Positions 34,501 to 50,300 of a DNA stretch of 64,000 nt are shown here, piece after piece. The stretch is from NCBI GenBank assembly GCA_948470475.1, contig OX419343.1, positions 14,193,914 to 14,257,913 of the forward strand, given 5' to 3'. Position 1 is the stretch's first letter. The number at the start of each line of letters is the position of its first letter. The translations under genes were made by a program, and so were the position numbers. The notes under the pieces were generated by a model. That model searched no databases, was not told where the DNA came from, and saw nothing but the letters and a program-made list of their open reading frames with translations. The DNA is from Galaxea fascicularis (Eukaryota > Cnidaria > Anthozoa > Scleractinia > Euphylliidae).

Positions 34501-37500
34501 AATGCCGTAACTTCATACCGGGACATAAGTTTCGTCGTAAGTCAGCCCTTCTTTGTAAAAATTAATGGCTTTGTCGTATTCTCTTGCAGTGGAGGCCAGT
34601 TCTGCCATCTCAGCACAGATTCTGTCGAGAAAACGCAAATTGCTTGATCTGGACATGTCCTTGAATTTTTCCGTCTGAAAATTCTACCAGCCAACGCTCA
34701 GTGTGACCATTTATTTGACGCTACAAAAAGACTCCTTAATACAACACGTTCAGTCATGATCACTACTTGAGCAGTAGTGACACTATAAGACCTGAAAAAA
34801 TTCAGGCTTGTGTGGGAGTGGAACCCATGACCTCTGCGATACTGTTGCAGTGCTCTACAAAATGACCAGCTACCAGTTGTCTTGTTATAATACTTCATTG
34901 AGCTAACAAGACAACTGGGGGCTGGTCATTTTATCACAGACTACGGAGTAATAAGGGACACTAGATGTTGGCTTCAAATCTTCAGCGTGGGCATTCAAAT
35001 CTTAACTCATTTTGCAGTACTTTAAAGTAAAACTGTTTTCTCCTTAGGGATTTCTTGAAATTCCCGTGAACACTTCCACTCTTGGGGAAACAGGTTAGCA
35101 TCGAACATGATCATGTTAAACTAAGGAAGCAAGTTATCCTACTTTGCAGCTTGTAATTTTTGTGCTTTGACGGCATCTGGTTGTTCAACACCAACTCTTC
35201 TCAAAACCCTACGAAATGTAACAAATAAAAACATACATGACATCACAAGTCAGTGGGAAAATAGAAAACATAAACACAACTGGGAGGAACTCGAATACGA
35301 GTTGTCAAAGAGACAGAGGCTACAATGGTATTGCTCTGTTCCATTTCATCGCCGATTGCTGCGTACCAATTTGTCACATGTGCAAAGGTTTGCGACGCCA
35401 GACCTGTGAACGTTGAGTTTCCCTTTACACAAAGACATATATAGGTGGGGGATTAGATGGCTTAAGCAACGACCACAGCAGCGGCGACGGGTACGTCACA
35501 AACCAAGGCCTGTCCACGCTAGTGCGTTTTCAAACGCTGCATTTGCAGGTCCACACTATCATTTTTGCGGCGTTTTCCCCGTCCACACTAATAGGGAACT
35601 TAAGCATCGACGGCGGCGACGAAAACGTTATTTAAAAATGTAACTTCTCGTTTCTGTTGCTTTTTCGCGATTATTCTAATTTGTTAAACATGTAAAATGC
35701 TGGCGAACTATCCAGGGACTAAATTGCAATGAACGAGAAAAAAGAAAAACAAATTTGCCGTCACGTGTTCACGTTCTCTAGAAAACATGAAATTTGGTCA
35801 TTTCACGTCCTTGTTTTGCAGAGGACGGCAAAGAAATGTACCAAAATGTAAACGCACGTGCAGAGCGATTGTTTTTGCTCATTAAGCCCATTGTTTTGTG
35901 GCGTTCTCGTTGCTGTTGCCATCGTCGATGCTTACGTTTCCTTATCTGCTCGATTACGCTGATACGAGACTACGTCACACTACGATAGCAGTTTCCGGTA
36001 CGCATGGATCTCCCTACCCGTGATGTGAATGAGGTCAGCGTTTTCAGATGACTATGTTTTCGCATCTTTGTAGCCGAGCACAGGCGCGCCACTAATTGGG
36101 GAGACCGTAAATCAAATCGATTGTCTCACCTGGTTTGAACTTCCTTAGCTCTAGTAAGAGTTTTCAAGGTCTCCTCGGTATTGCCAGACCTTTGATAAAC
36201 TTGAGCTTGAAGCTTTAGCAATCGGGCCTCTTCCATTAGAGACGGAAGGTCGTTAGCTAAAACCAAAGGCAAACAAAGGAAACAGTTAAATAACTGAACT
36301 AAAAAGGTTGATGTCCAAAGATGAGGCACTTATGAGGGTTGTCGTACATGCAGTGTAGCTTATCTTACACAAGAGCGCAATATCATAACAGAAAAAGGCG
36401 CATATATCAAGTTATTTATTCAGGTCTACGGCCTAAAGCTCCATACTCGGAACGCAGGGTTATATGAGAAGCTACACGTAAATTACAATACGCCCACGAA
36501 ACGCACGGCGCCTTGATTCGGGAAAGTTTATTCTCTCGTTACTGTTAAAAAAACTGCCAAGTAGGTCACTACAAAGTAAGTAATGTCCCTTCCTTCACTT
36601 GTAATCGACCATCCCAAATGGGAAACTTCTGATCGCCTGGTAAGGACACTGAATACCTTGTCCTTTAGGCTTCTTATTTCACCCTTTTTTTTATAGATTC
36701 TGTGGCGTTTGCTTACATATATGTAACCTTAAGATATTTTTTTATCAAAACCTATCAGTTGTCTGCTGTGTGTACAAGGAGTACCAAAATTAATTGACTT
36801 CAATTTCAGATTTTTACACAGAGGGACAGATGGTATGGTGATTCTAACGGCACGACATATAATATCAACTAGCCACGCCTTAATGAAGAATAAAGAAGTT
36901 TGGTTTGGAGTACGGCGCCACATTTCAGGCATAAGCTTTCTCTTGTGTCTCAGTTTGAAACACAAGTCACTAAAATGCACGCAAGTTCAGTTCACTTTGT
37001 TCTTCATTCACACCACATGGGAAATACCAGTTCTAATCTCATCACCAAAGATAACTTGAGTTCTGTCGGGCGGGGTCAGTACTTGGATGATTGATCGCTT
37101 GTGAACTAGGAATGCCTCGTGTTTTAGGATTCTTATTTTACCGTACTCTAAAGCAATTTTTTAAATCAAATTTAATGTCAAGGATCATTTACGGTAAATG
37201 CAAAAACCATCCAAGTACAAACCCAAAGTGGTCAGTGGTTGTTTGGTCTCGACCGCACTAACCTAACGTCTGTGACATCAAATAATTCGAGACAAGACAA
37301 CTCGAGACTGTGTGTAGTCACTTGAGGCCAAAAGCTGGCGGATTCAATACACCAGACACCACAAGTTCAGCACGTACGTTTCCACGGACACAACATTTAT
37401 CAACTAGCCACGATTAACGAAGAGTAAAACAGTTTGGAGTACGGCGCCATGCTCCGGCAAGTTTATCGTTAATTTCCATGTTCTGGTTTTAAAATGTTTA

Positions 37501-38297
37501 TGGCGTAAAAAGCGCCTCTTAACGACACCAAGGCCACTATAAAGCATGTACTTCATTTCCCACGAACTTACTCGAAAAATAACCCATCACATTAACATGA
37601 AGGCTCAAAGTATTCCAGAGGAACGCATCGAAATGTAACGCTGAAAACCCACCTTTTTCTTGTTCCAGAGCAGCCGTAATAACTTTGTCTGCCTTTTCGA
37701 AGTTTTTTAATTTGAGATACAGCTCGGCCAGGTCATACCTGGAAATGAATTCGGCTTATAAAAATGTGGAATAAGGAGGCCTGTTGCAAAAAGTGGCTGG
37801 GAGAAGCTGCAAATGAGTGTTTCTATAAGTACAGCAAGGAGAGCTATGACAAACAAACAAAGGATACAGAAACCTAATGCTTAGGTAAGCATGATTCATA
37901 CAAACCTTAAAAAGTTTTGCTGTCCTGATTTCAAGGCAGCTTCATAGTAGTTGATGGCCTGTAGGACAGAAGTTCACATCGAAGAAACCGCAAAAATTAC
38001 TCATTAATATTCATCGATAGATGACACGAATCCTCAATGATGATAAAACTGAATTTCTAGTTATTGGAACTCGTCAGTAGTTAAATAAATTAAGTCCATC
38101 ATGTAGGTAATCATACGATTGATCCTTCGGTTAACGTAAGCCATTTGGGAACGATATTTGACAATTCGATTTGTATGGATACTCACATAAATCAAGTTTG
38201 TAAGACCGCTTTATTACCATATTCACAATATTCGCAGAATTTCCAAATACCTTTCACAGGAATCCCTTAACCCTTTAACTCCCCGATAGTGCCAAAT

Positions 38298-38350
<53 letters not shown>

Positions 38351-41300
38351 AGAACCCCTTGGGAGTTAAAGGGTTAAAACATAAGTTCATGCTTTCGTTA
38401 CGTCCAGACTCGACTATTGTAATAGCCTACTTTACGGCCTTCCCAGATACCATATAAGTAAACTTAAATGAGTACAGAACGCTGCAGCCATAACGAACAC
38501 TAAAAAGTATGATCATATCACACCAGCTTCATATAGCCTTCACTGGCTACCAAGGGGCGCACGCAATCTACATTAGGAGCTCGTTCTTTTTATGCTGCTG
38601 CCCCCACACTGTGGAACAGCCTTCCAGCAAATATTCACTCACCATTTTTAAGAAAAAACTTATGACATTTCTTTTTCATTTGGCTTACAACAAGTAATTC
38701 TTAGCAATGGCATATTAGCTAACTTTATTCATTTTTTTCTTGGTGGGGGGTGAGGGGTGGGGGTCAATTGTGTATTTTTAGTATTAGGTTTTATTGATAT
38801 TTCTTATAATTCATTACAGTTATTGTATATATGTATATATATATATATATATTATATCTTTTAGTTCATGTAAAGCGTTCTTGATCGTTTTAATGTTAAA
38901 AGGCGCTATATTAAGTAAATAATTAATAGTAATAATTATCATCCTTTTATCCGCTGGGTGATGTCATACCCCAAAAGATTGGACAAGTAGAATTAGCAAC
39001 ATGGAGCCCGAAATTGAGTCTACATATTCAACTCTCCTCACTCTCACTTGTCTCCAATTTCATACTGTTGACTGCAATGCATGATATGAACGTGAGCGTA
39101 GGACAGCAGATTTCGCTTTCTTTTTATTTTACTTTACGGCCGTTCAGAGTAATTTAGACCCTGAACAGTTCGCCAGCATTTTTTATGTTAAACAAATCTG
39201 GATAAGCGCCAAATGACGTTTCCGCCGTTGCCAATCTCCCTATTATGTTCGAGAACAACGCCGACCAACTTTAGTGGCCTGTACAAGGGCATTGTCTCGC
39301 TTTATTATGGAGAACATCAGTGGCCATGGCGTTCAGTTTAAGAAGTGCAGATTAGTAACCAACACTAGGCTAGTACCACGAACTGATGAGTACATAAGAG
39401 TACAACACTGCAGGCCTGCCTCAGCTATGACAAAATCAGGGGGTACATACCTTTCCATAATGGTGTGTCTTTACCAAAGCCTGCCCTATTTTGCTGGCCA
39501 GTGCACCATCTCTGGGGTTTCGTTTTAATGCTGTCTCATAAACCTCAATGGCTTTCTCAGGCTGAGTTTGAAAAAAAGCAATTAAGTACTTCTTAACTCA
39601 ACTCAATACTCCCTTCAACATGTCACACGTTATAGAAATTAGACAATTAAAAGCAGAATGTTTAGCACTCTCTCGAGTAAAATTTCAAAGACCGCGCCGG
39701 TAAAGCAAAGGCAACCTTTGCCAAAAAATGTAACATAAAAACAAAACAACAACAATAACAACTAGTATAAAGAATTAGCCAATAACCTAATTCTCTCCAA
39801 AAACGCAAGGAAAGAAGCGGAAGCCCTCATTTCCTCTCGTGGCCTCGTACGTCAGTAATTTAGTAGACAAGTATTACTGTTTTCGCACTATCCTTTGACC
39901 ACACAACAGTTTTCTAAGCTGTGTAAGGGTTACTTTAGATTGGACAATAAAGTACAACGAGGCGGTTATAGACGGGGACAACACAGCACTGACCTCCTGT
40001 ATGCTCATGTACGCATCTCCCAAAAGCAGACACGTATGAGCGCTTGGATTCTTGTCAACCAGTTCTCTACACAAAATTTAAAAAAAACATCAATGAGGCT
40101 TTCAACAGTTGAACCTCCGCTTGCAGACACCAACAAACCGCAGTCCCGGCGATTTGTCCTTTGAAACTACTGACAATTATAACCTCCTATAAGAGGACCC
40201 TTTCGAAACTAGAAGCCGACACCTTTCACTGAAACGCGAGCTCACGCGACGTTTCCAGTACTTTAACACTAGACCTTGGCTGCTTTTAAAATTATGGTAT
40301 AGTATAACAAATAATGAGAAAGGTGTTAAAGGAATGCCTTATCAATATATGTGAAAGACATGACTGGCACTGGCATAGCCTTCAGTGATATCATAAGTTT
40401 TTCCGAAAACTTTAACAGATGCAGGACACCACTGAACTTTGACAGATGGACACCTCTACTCAATCCTAAGGGCGCTCAAGGGAGGTTCGTTTGCATACAA
40501 GACGGAAATTCAATGCAAAGCACATATGACCAGCAACAAAAGGTTCCTTCCACGGACGCGAAAACCAACCACAAAGCAAATGTCAGCGGGATTATAACAG
40601 AACGCAATTTCAATCTTCAGTCTAGGTTTGGCAATTGAAATTCACCCTCACCTCAATTTAGCCTAGCATAGCTTAACATGTCTTATTCTGCTCAAATCTA
40701 CTTTTGTAAGTTTCACGGGGAATTTCTACTAAATCAATGCACTACGTCGAGGCTCTCTTGCATTGTAAAAAACCCCTTCCGAAACAAGATAAAATAACTA
40801 ATGGCAACGCACCTGTACACACTGGCATACAAACGCTTGTCCTTCCGATGATGTAAATATATCTCTGCCATCTTCTCTTTCGCCTTGATATAGTAACTAA
40901 CAAACATTTACAAGTATCAAGCGCATTGAAAATGAAAAAGTCAATGTGGTGTTTACACTGGAAACATGTGCTCAAACATAAGTTTAATATATATACCTTT
41001 CTCAACTTTGATTTTCAGACATTGTACAGGATACCAATTATTGGAAAAAAACAGTCCAAAACATTTCACTTTAAGAACAACCGTGATGAGCCTTCCAAAG
41101 CGTCGACCTCACAGCTACCAAGAAGAAAAGCTACTAGAGGCCAAAGCGGGCGTTGAAAGCACAATATGAAATTATGTAAGGCCAGTGCCCAAACTAGTGC
41201 ACTACTGCATGCACAATACGTAAACAAAAAAACCCTGAGGAATATTGATCGTTTTTAGTCACGTGACCAGCGGCCATATTGGTTCAGTTAAACAAAAGAA

Positions 41301-44300
41301 AGTATTTGCATAAAATAGAGTTCAATTCCCAGAGGGTTAGCCTGTGCACCAACATGGCCGCCATTCCTCAACCTTGTCCCTTAGGTCTTCTCGAGATTCA
41401 AAATGGAGGAACGGAGAAGACCCTGGCAAACAGTGACTTAAAATGATCACTGATTGGTACAATTCTAAAATGAATTTTGATTGGTTTCGATTTCCAGAGA
41501 CAACCTTTGTTTTTGTGCACCAACATGGCCACCGTTAACTTCGGAAATCTTCGTTGTAATTTGCACTGGTGTTACACTTTCTGCAACTGCACTGCTCTCT
41601 GCCAATCACAATCGAGTAATTTTTTCAAGTGTATTATTAGGTCTGCACAGTCCGTACGGATCGTTTGACGGACTGTATCAGTTTGTGTATATTGGACATG
41701 TGTGATTTTGTTATAGTTACGATTAAGGCAATTACATGTAGCAAGCGCCAAGCGTGGGAAAACGCACGAGAGCAAGTTGTTTTAATTTTGCTTCCAACTG
41801 GTTGAAAAAGTGATGCGAATTTTGCGACCCAATCAGAGAGCGAAGTAAAGCAAAAGCAAAGAAAATGAGAACACTGAATTGAACACCACACAGTTATTGC
41901 ACTTCACTTAAACAACATATGCACCTTTGCTCTGGAGTTACTTGTCTCAGGATGGTCAAGGCTTGCTCTGTATCACCATTGTTTAACGCCAAGTTTGCGT
42001 TTGATATCTGAACCCTGATGACAAAGCAGAAAATTTTCAACGCTGCAGATATTGATTTCATGAAGGGAGTTGACTGGCACCAGCTTCAGTTATCTGCTAG
42101 GGAAAGTGACTGTACATGTTACAGGATCGATAAAATGAAATACCGATGTACACGATGATCGTCGCATATATAGAGGCCAGTCTCTTACAGGAGACGAAAA
42201 TGACTTAGACGACTCTGGTGGGATAAGGGCATCTCCAGTTTGGCTGCCTTGGAGGAAATGGCTTGGACCCCACAACTTTGAACATGAAGTTCAGCACAGA
42301 CTAGCTCCAGCAGGCGAGAGCAATGTCTAGTTTGCTAGTGTCTTAAAGTCTAATGACCTTCCCTGTGTGCATGAACGAGACTTGACTAAAGTAAGGCAGA
42401 ACTGTTTCATGAACTGCTCATGTAGAAGATGAAGAGGTGTGTCATCAGCTACCTAGTAGGCCATGCTAGAGGGCAGGGAGGTATAGCAATGCTGTGTTTT
42501 ACCTGACTTCTTCTGGGGTGCCACTGAATTCTTCCAGTGCATCCTGCATTACTTTGGTTGCCTCGTGCTACAAAGCAAACAACAAAGGTCCATGGTACAA
42601 AACTGACGAGTAGACTGTTTAAATGTTTAAGAAGACTGCAAAGCAACATGCCACACGTCAATGAAAAAGTATATCGCAACTTTGAATACGCCATATAAAT
42701 GCCCAGGAAACTGGAAACTGAAACTTTTTATCGATCAAAATGACTCTCTTAGGGGATCATGTTAATGCAACATCAGTAACCTAAAAATTTCAAAAATTAA
42801 CATGCTTGAAGGGTTGCCTTTAAAGCCGTCTTTTATGTGAATAGGCCTGAATTCAACAATCCTTCCCAGTTGGTGGCACCTGCTCTGTACATCGCCATTT
42901 GGCCTTAAAAATTAAAATCTTTCGAAACTCACCCTACTTTAAATTTAGCAAACAGGGACCAAGTTGCTCGAAGCAAATGATATTAAATAAATTCAACACC
43001 ACTCAATGATGCTTCAAATGTAAGCACAACTGCTTGCATGGAGCCACAAGGAAGCTTTGGAATTAGTGTCATTACACTCCACTGTACATCAATGAACTGA
43101 TAAACTGGCTGACTACACACTGTAGATATGTTGATAGACGACACTAATGTGCACATTTTTACGTTCAGTGCTGGGAAGGCTTAAACTGTGTTACACAGAC
43201 TGTGTTTTCTATTTACCAGCTGTCCAGCATCCATATGAGCGTCAACAAGTTCAAGGAATACTGCCGCTCTGTCACTGGAAGATATTGCTATTTTGTTGCC
43301 TCGGGCTATTAGGACAGCAATTAAGAAGAATCAGTTGTTACAGTTACAGTGTAATATACGTTTATTACAAGTTAAATGTCAAGATTCTTTTTTACCGTCT
43401 AAGATCTTCGGCAACGTTTCCTTTCTAGACGAACTATTTTTGGGTAATAAAAACCAATCATCTCACAAAAGCTATGCTTTAATAATAATAATGGTAGGCT
43501 GGGAAGAGGGGAAACTTTGTTATAGGCTACGTAGCCTGCAGTATAAGCGCTTTATTTGGTGAGAAGTTATCAACCTATATAGCTACCATCTTGGATACAC
43601 GAAACCTGAGAGGGACTGGGACAAGTAAATGACGACAGAAGGCGGGAGTTAACTGCTGGTACTCACTCTTACTCGGCCTGAGTCAAACATGGAAAAACGA
43701 AACCTGGTTCAAAGATAAGGTTTTTCCTTTGGCAGTTATAGGATTTTAGTCTCTTTAAAGCGAAGCATCAGGAGACTGGTATTGAGACCTCTTAATTCAA
43801 AGGACATTTCTTTTATTATATAAACACCAATGAAACAGCAGGTGAGCTTTTGCGCAAAAACAAGTGGAGTGAAGAGATCACGATTGCTATGATTACAAAA
43901 TAAAACGTGCCTTTGCAGCAAAAAAAAAATGCAATTAACCTATTAGAACACTATTACCGGTCGCAACTAATCAAGTAACGAACACTTCTTTATTACGTCA
44001 TAATAAGATATCATTAATGGATTAATGACCCAATGCAAAGACCCCTGATGAAGGCAGAAGTCGAAACGCGTTGGGTCTGAATAAAGTTTTTCGAGAAATT
44101 TCGTATCTCCAAGCGGCCATGATTTCTCTATTTCTTTTTTGTCATTTTTACATATAATTGCAGTTTACGAGCAGGCATGGTGGTATCATTACCAATCCGC
44201 AATAAGCCTCTTTTTGCAGGCTTCCTGTGTTTTCTCAGTCCAATAAAGTGACTCAGTCCTGACTATAATACACTGCAGACCAGCATTACCTGCTTTCTTT

Positions 44301-47300
44301 ACTCCTGGCAGGTTCATGGCTGCTTGCATGGTGGTCACACTCTCATCAGGGTGACCCATTTTCTTCTGCACTCTTGCTTTTATCAGATGATACAGAGGGT
44401 GGTTTCTGACCTGAAACACGAAGCAAAGCCACGCATCAGCTGGTTGATACTAAAGATACTGGATTGTCCAAAAATGTATCGATGACACCAGGGTTCTCAA
44501 CAGAACTTTAAACAGCCGTTACTGTGCTATTTCAGCCGTAAGATTGAAGTACTTATACATAGCCGAAGCTTTCTACTGATTGAGGCGCTTTTACAGTCGT
44601 AACACTTAACTGTAATACCCGTGACAGGTGTTTCGGGTTCAGATGTTCTAACGGAATCCTCGTGTGCTATATATATAGCAAGCAACTGTGTAGTATTGAT
44701 TAAATAGTGATTCAGGCTGTCAATAAATGCATGTGTCTAGGCATTTTTGACGGAGGTTTAGTAAAATACTACAAGAGAATTCCACCCCATGGATTCACTG
44801 AAATATTGGTCCAATACAGTACATCTGAAGAGTTCGCGAGTGTAATGATTAAAGCTGTATGACGGGATTACACTGCCACACAATACACCGAGGCGTTTGC
44901 AGTAATACATGTTTAATATCACTTTAAGTTTTCAAATTACATTTGATGTTTGCTAGGAAAACCTAGAAATCGATTTGACTTCAAATCAAACTCACTCAAA
45001 AGGACAAGAAGCATAAATTAAATCAAAAAAAGGAATCAAAAGGTACAGGTCCACAGAGTCAATACTGTGTAATAATTCACGAATCTGGTAAGTTCATCTT
45101 TTGGTGTTAATTGAAAAGTATAAAACTCCCTGACAGAATTTATCACTCACCTCGAAATTGTAGCTGAGTCCAACTTCAAGGGATTGTTCAGCAAGCTTGT
45201 AGTTACCTTGCTGGAGATGAATCTGTAGACAACAGAAATTGTGTTGTTTCAGTTGAGTTCAAGCAGTTTTACCCAGTCCAAATCAAATAACAAAGCGTTT
45301 AAAAGTATAAGTCGATATTAATTACCTGTGCCATGAGTAAATGTGCATCAGAAAAGGTTGAGTCTTGCTCCAGGCAGTGAGTCAACATGGCTTTAGCGGC
45401 ATCAGTTTCACCTAACAAGATGGAACCATGTTGTAAATGTAACCTTAACCACTTAAAATGCACGTACGTTTTTTATATGAACGTCCATTAATCTAGCCTG
45501 CGTGACAGACGCCTTTTTTCGGCTCTTGTTTCACACGCCGAGAAAAGAGCGTCTGCGATCCCGAGCTGGAGAACGATTTCCGTGACGTCAGAAGTTTTAA
45601 ACCAATCGTAAGTCGGCTCTCATTTTTGTGGAACCAACACGCGCGGGGTCGCCTAGGGATCTCGCGTACATCCGCGTACACAGAAAAAACAATCTATCAG
45701 GTAAAATGGGGTTGGAAGGCCTACACGACTCCTGTTCGCGCGTTTGCCGCTTCTATCTCGGTTCTATTGACCGACTTAGCTTCTTGCTTGTTTTAAGTGG
45801 GGCAACACGGTGGTTTAGAGGATAGCATGATGGTGATTCAGTTGAAACAGCCATGTGCTTAGATGTCGCATGTAATGTATTTTGATACCAAAGGCCATTT
45901 CTGGGTTTAACTGCATTTATCGCCTATTTGTTTTGACCCTGGTTGTTTCTGTTTAGCGACTGTGGTCCTTTATATGCCATCTGAAGCGTTTTGTCTAGCT
46001 TTGGTTTGGCTCGTTTCAGTGAGTTCAGTGACAGAACAGCCTCTCTCTTGTTATCAAGGATAGGAGTTTTAAGCCGCGTAGTATGATCATATTTATCTTG
46101 CAGTGTTTGTACATTACCGGGCCCGGTTATTTGGTTTTGTAGCAAGACGTTATGTTTCTTTTGCGCCTATTCGTCTCTTTATCCTTTCTTTAGTGTTGTA
46201 GCTTCTTAGAGAGCTATGCAACACGTGAAGTTGAGCGCTCAAATCAGCTCTTATTACGGCTGTGTCTTTGTCATCGTTTCACTCCGCTTGTTTTAAGCGG
46301 GGCAACACGGTGGTTAGAGGATAGCATGATGTAAACCTAGCTGGCGACATTGATTTCCGCGAATTTTCGCACTTTACACTGGAGCCAAAGGACAAACTTT
46401 TCTTCGCTTCCAGTGGTTCTAAACCTTTAGCGAGTCTTTTTATACGGACCGGACCATCAGTTTTAAATTTTGTTTGAATTCCATCGACGATTTCATCCAC
46501 TTTTTTTTAAGGCCTTCTTGTATCAATTCACAGTATTATAACATAAGCGGCATATTGCGAGGTTCTTGCTACCGACGTAAACAGACAAATCGATTCCAAC
46601 TGAGCGAAGAATTAAGCGCTTATGTACAATTCACTTTTCCCAAAGATCTTTGTCTTCTCCTTTAAACTGGAAATTTTTACTTTACACAGATAACAACAAT
46701 CTTCAGACAAGTTAACCTTTTTCGGCGTTTCCCCCACTCATGAAACATGCTACTGCTAAGATCGAAGACAGTAGCCCGCGAGTTCGCGAGTGTAACTCGA
46801 GTGTAATTGATCGCATCATTTTATCACTCAATTTTATTGGTTAAGAAAAAAACAAAAGCACTGACGTCACGGAAATCGTTCTCCAGCTCGGGATCGCAGA
46901 CGCTCTTTTCTCGGCGTGTGAAACAAGAGCCGAAAAAAGGCGTCTGTCACGCAGGCTACCATTAATCTAGACTGGATCAGAAGTAATTTTTGGTACATAA
47001 TGTTAGGTGCCAACACTTTAACCTAGTGAGGAACAACCAATAATTATGCCAACAATATGACACGTACAGCAGTGCCTTGTAACACTACGAAATAAATTTG
47101 GAAACTGCCAACATATCTGATCCATGAAATAACAACTTTTAGTATATACCAAACAAGTGAATAGTGCTTTTCGCGCGTTCTGATTGGTTAACTGGGAGGT
47201 GATTAGCAAAGTACTATTCACCTTTGAGCAGCCCAAGAGAAACAAGCTGGCTTTCTGTTTCGGTTTCCGACGAGGAAATAAATTGAATACACGCTAGTTA

Positions 47301-50300
47301 TCCAACTTGTGTGGTATATACTAAAACAATTATTCACCTCAGTATTGGTGAAAGTGGTGGATATTTACCTCGCTACTTCGCAGCTTGGTAAATATCCACC
47401 ATTATTCACCTGACCACTTCGGTGAATAATTGTTAAATAACACTTGCTCGCCTGCATCTTGCATTGCATTAAAAGTGCATGTTGCTGCCGCATTTCGAAC
47501 ATTTTTGTTTTCGCCTTTGCTTTTTTATAATCACTTTCTGTCACGCTTATATGTCGTTTTCGTAATCATTATTCTGTTAGTTTTTCCTGCATAATTTTGC
47601 CTTTGTTCAGTTCATTAGTATAAATTCGCTGTTTTGCTTTAAAATTCTCTCATTTTGTGCTTCTTGGAGAATCTTCGTCATTTTGAAGTTTATGCTTATC
47701 TTAGTTTGTTCCGTTTAAAGCCATACAACGTTTGTAAGTATTCTTTCGTCGTTTCGTCGTTTGTAATTCTCTTGTCGATTTCTGTTCACTTAGTTCTTTT
47801 TAGTAACGTATTACTTTGTTTCTTTTAGCAACCGTTTCAAGTCAGTAATAAACATTTGATGTGAAAGTATAAGCGCGTTGGAGCTTCGGCTTTTTGGCCC
47901 CGACATTCGTTGAAACGTTAATTTGTGGATGAATATGGACGCCGGGAGTTGTAACGGACAAACTTATGACGACGAGCATCAATCGAAGGAGGCTGTCACT
48001 GACACAGTTTGCGTATCTAGGCCGGCCCGACGCTTAGATGGATCGGCTTATGTCGCACGACTTCGATGGATGGATTGTTACACGCTGCAGAGGAAAGTTA
48101 AAAAGCATATTGAGCGTATTACCGAAATGATCAAAAACACGGACAATGTTAACACTGTAGAAAGCGAGTTGTCCACATTTCGCGCGACCAGCGAAGAGAT
48201 GAAAAAGGCGGTCGCAACCCTTATGAATGACCTTGAAACTGAAGAAGACCTTGATGTAGCTAGCGACTGGTACGCTCTACAAAGCAGTCAGATGATTGAT
48301 TTTATTGAGACAACGGAACAGTGGGTTTCTTCCACAAAGGAGAAGATTTTAAATAGCTTAGATAACCGATCAGATTTTTCGAGGCGTTCTGGATCGTCCC
48401 GCCGCTCAAAAGCATCGTCCACATCTGTTGCATCCGGTCGAGCGAAAGAAAGAGCGAAAGCGGCCGAACTGATGGCGAAATTCGCGATGTTAGAGTGTAG
48501 GCAAGAACTGGAGAAGAGAACAGAGCGTTTACTCTTAGAAGAACAACTAGCGGTAGCTAACGCGAGGGAAAGGGCGTATGCTGAATTTGAAGATGCTGAC
48601 TTGGAACTGGAAAAGCCACATGTTTTATCCGTACATTCGCCGCCAGCGGTCTGTCATAGTCCACAGTTTGAGCCTTTTCCGCGCCCGCATCCACCACCTG
48701 TTCCTCAGGCATATTACCCTCCTGGACAGGCAGAACCAACTGCAGCGCCTTATTCTCAGCTAGACCCGGGTGTTCCCGAATTTAAGACGAGACAGAGTGA
48801 GAGGCAGAATGCTTCTGAAAGTGTTCAAGAAGTTCTCAGTCGGCAAAACAGATTAACCGAGCTCTTGGTGGAACAGCAACAGCAAACCCTTTTGCCAGCA
48901 CTAACTATCACCAAATTCACCGGTAATCCCTTAGACTTCTTCACGTTTCGCAGAGCATTTGAATCACAGATAGAGAGTAAACTGAAGTCGAACGACCTAC
49001 GTCTGCGCTACTTAGAGCAGTACCTGGAAGGGGAACCGAAAGAGTTGATTAAAGGTTGCCTCCATCTCGACAGTCAGAACGGATACGCTGAGGCTATGAA
49101 GCTTTTAGTTGAAAAGTATGGAGACCCGTACAAGATTGCGAACGCGTACATTAAGAAGGTCAATGACTGGCCTTACATTAGACAAGGGGATGATCAGGCT
49201 TTAGACCGGTTTGCAACGTTTCTCACTCAGTGTCAGAGCGCGATGTCGGAGCTTACGTTTCTGTCAATTTTAGACCATCCACACAACATTCAGACAATGG
49301 TGAGAAAACTTCCGTTGTCACTCCAAGACAGATGGCGCAGAGAATCAAGTAGACATGGAATCGCCGGAAGCATCACCCCCACGTTTGTTAGCTTCGTGAC
49401 ATTTGTCAAGACTGAGGCGAGTATTGCCACCGATCCAGTATTTTCACGAGAAGCGCTCAGTCGTTTGGATGTGTCAGAACGCCCCGATCGCTTCAACAAG
49501 GGTAGGAATGCAAACAAGTCGAGAACATACGGAGACCGTTCCCGCACTACAAGCCATGTTTCTAGTCACGCAATGACAGTAGTTACTTCACCCAAGAACG
49601 AAAGCTGTACCCCTGAAAACGTGTGTAAGATGTGTGGAAAGAGGCATGACCTTGATGACTGTAAAGAATACTTAAAGAAGTCCTTACAAGAAAGGAGAGA
49701 GTTCCTTAAGGAGAAAGAGCTGTGCTTCGCGTGCTACAGTGGTGGTCATAGGTCAAACGGGTGTGCCCAGAGAAGAACTTGCAAAACGTGTGATAGACGT
49801 CATCCTACCGGACTTCACGATGACAACTTTCGTCCTAATCAGCCAACAATCAAGAATCAGAATCCTTCAAACGAGCAATCAGTGGATGTCGTAACTGCTT
49901 CTCATGCTGAAACAGAGGAGGCCGTTTGCAGTGTTGTTGGCACAGGGAACCCAGTAACTGCCGTACCTATAGTTCCTGTCAGACTTAAAGCCGCCGGGAC
50001 TGAAGTGCTTACCTACGCCATGCTCGACAGTTGTAGTACCGGTACCTTTGTTCTTGAAGACGTGGCTGCCCGATTGGATGTTAAGGGTGCCGACACGAAG
50101 CTGATGGTGAAAACTGTGAACGGTACTAAGTTACACGACGCTAAGGTTTTGAACGGTTTGACCGTTACGGATCTGAACGGTGAAAATTCCATCACGTTGC
50201 CTAAGACATACACCAAAGAAGATATTTCTGCGATCGAAGTAGATGTGCAAGCACCTGAGCTCACTCGTCGGTGGAAACACCTCAACCGGATAGCAGAATG

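Noticed and set aside
35143..35409. 80-codon plus-strand ORF over 35167-35409
   Set aside because: Its left end is antisense to a conserved TTC21B exon and the rest lacks any domain.
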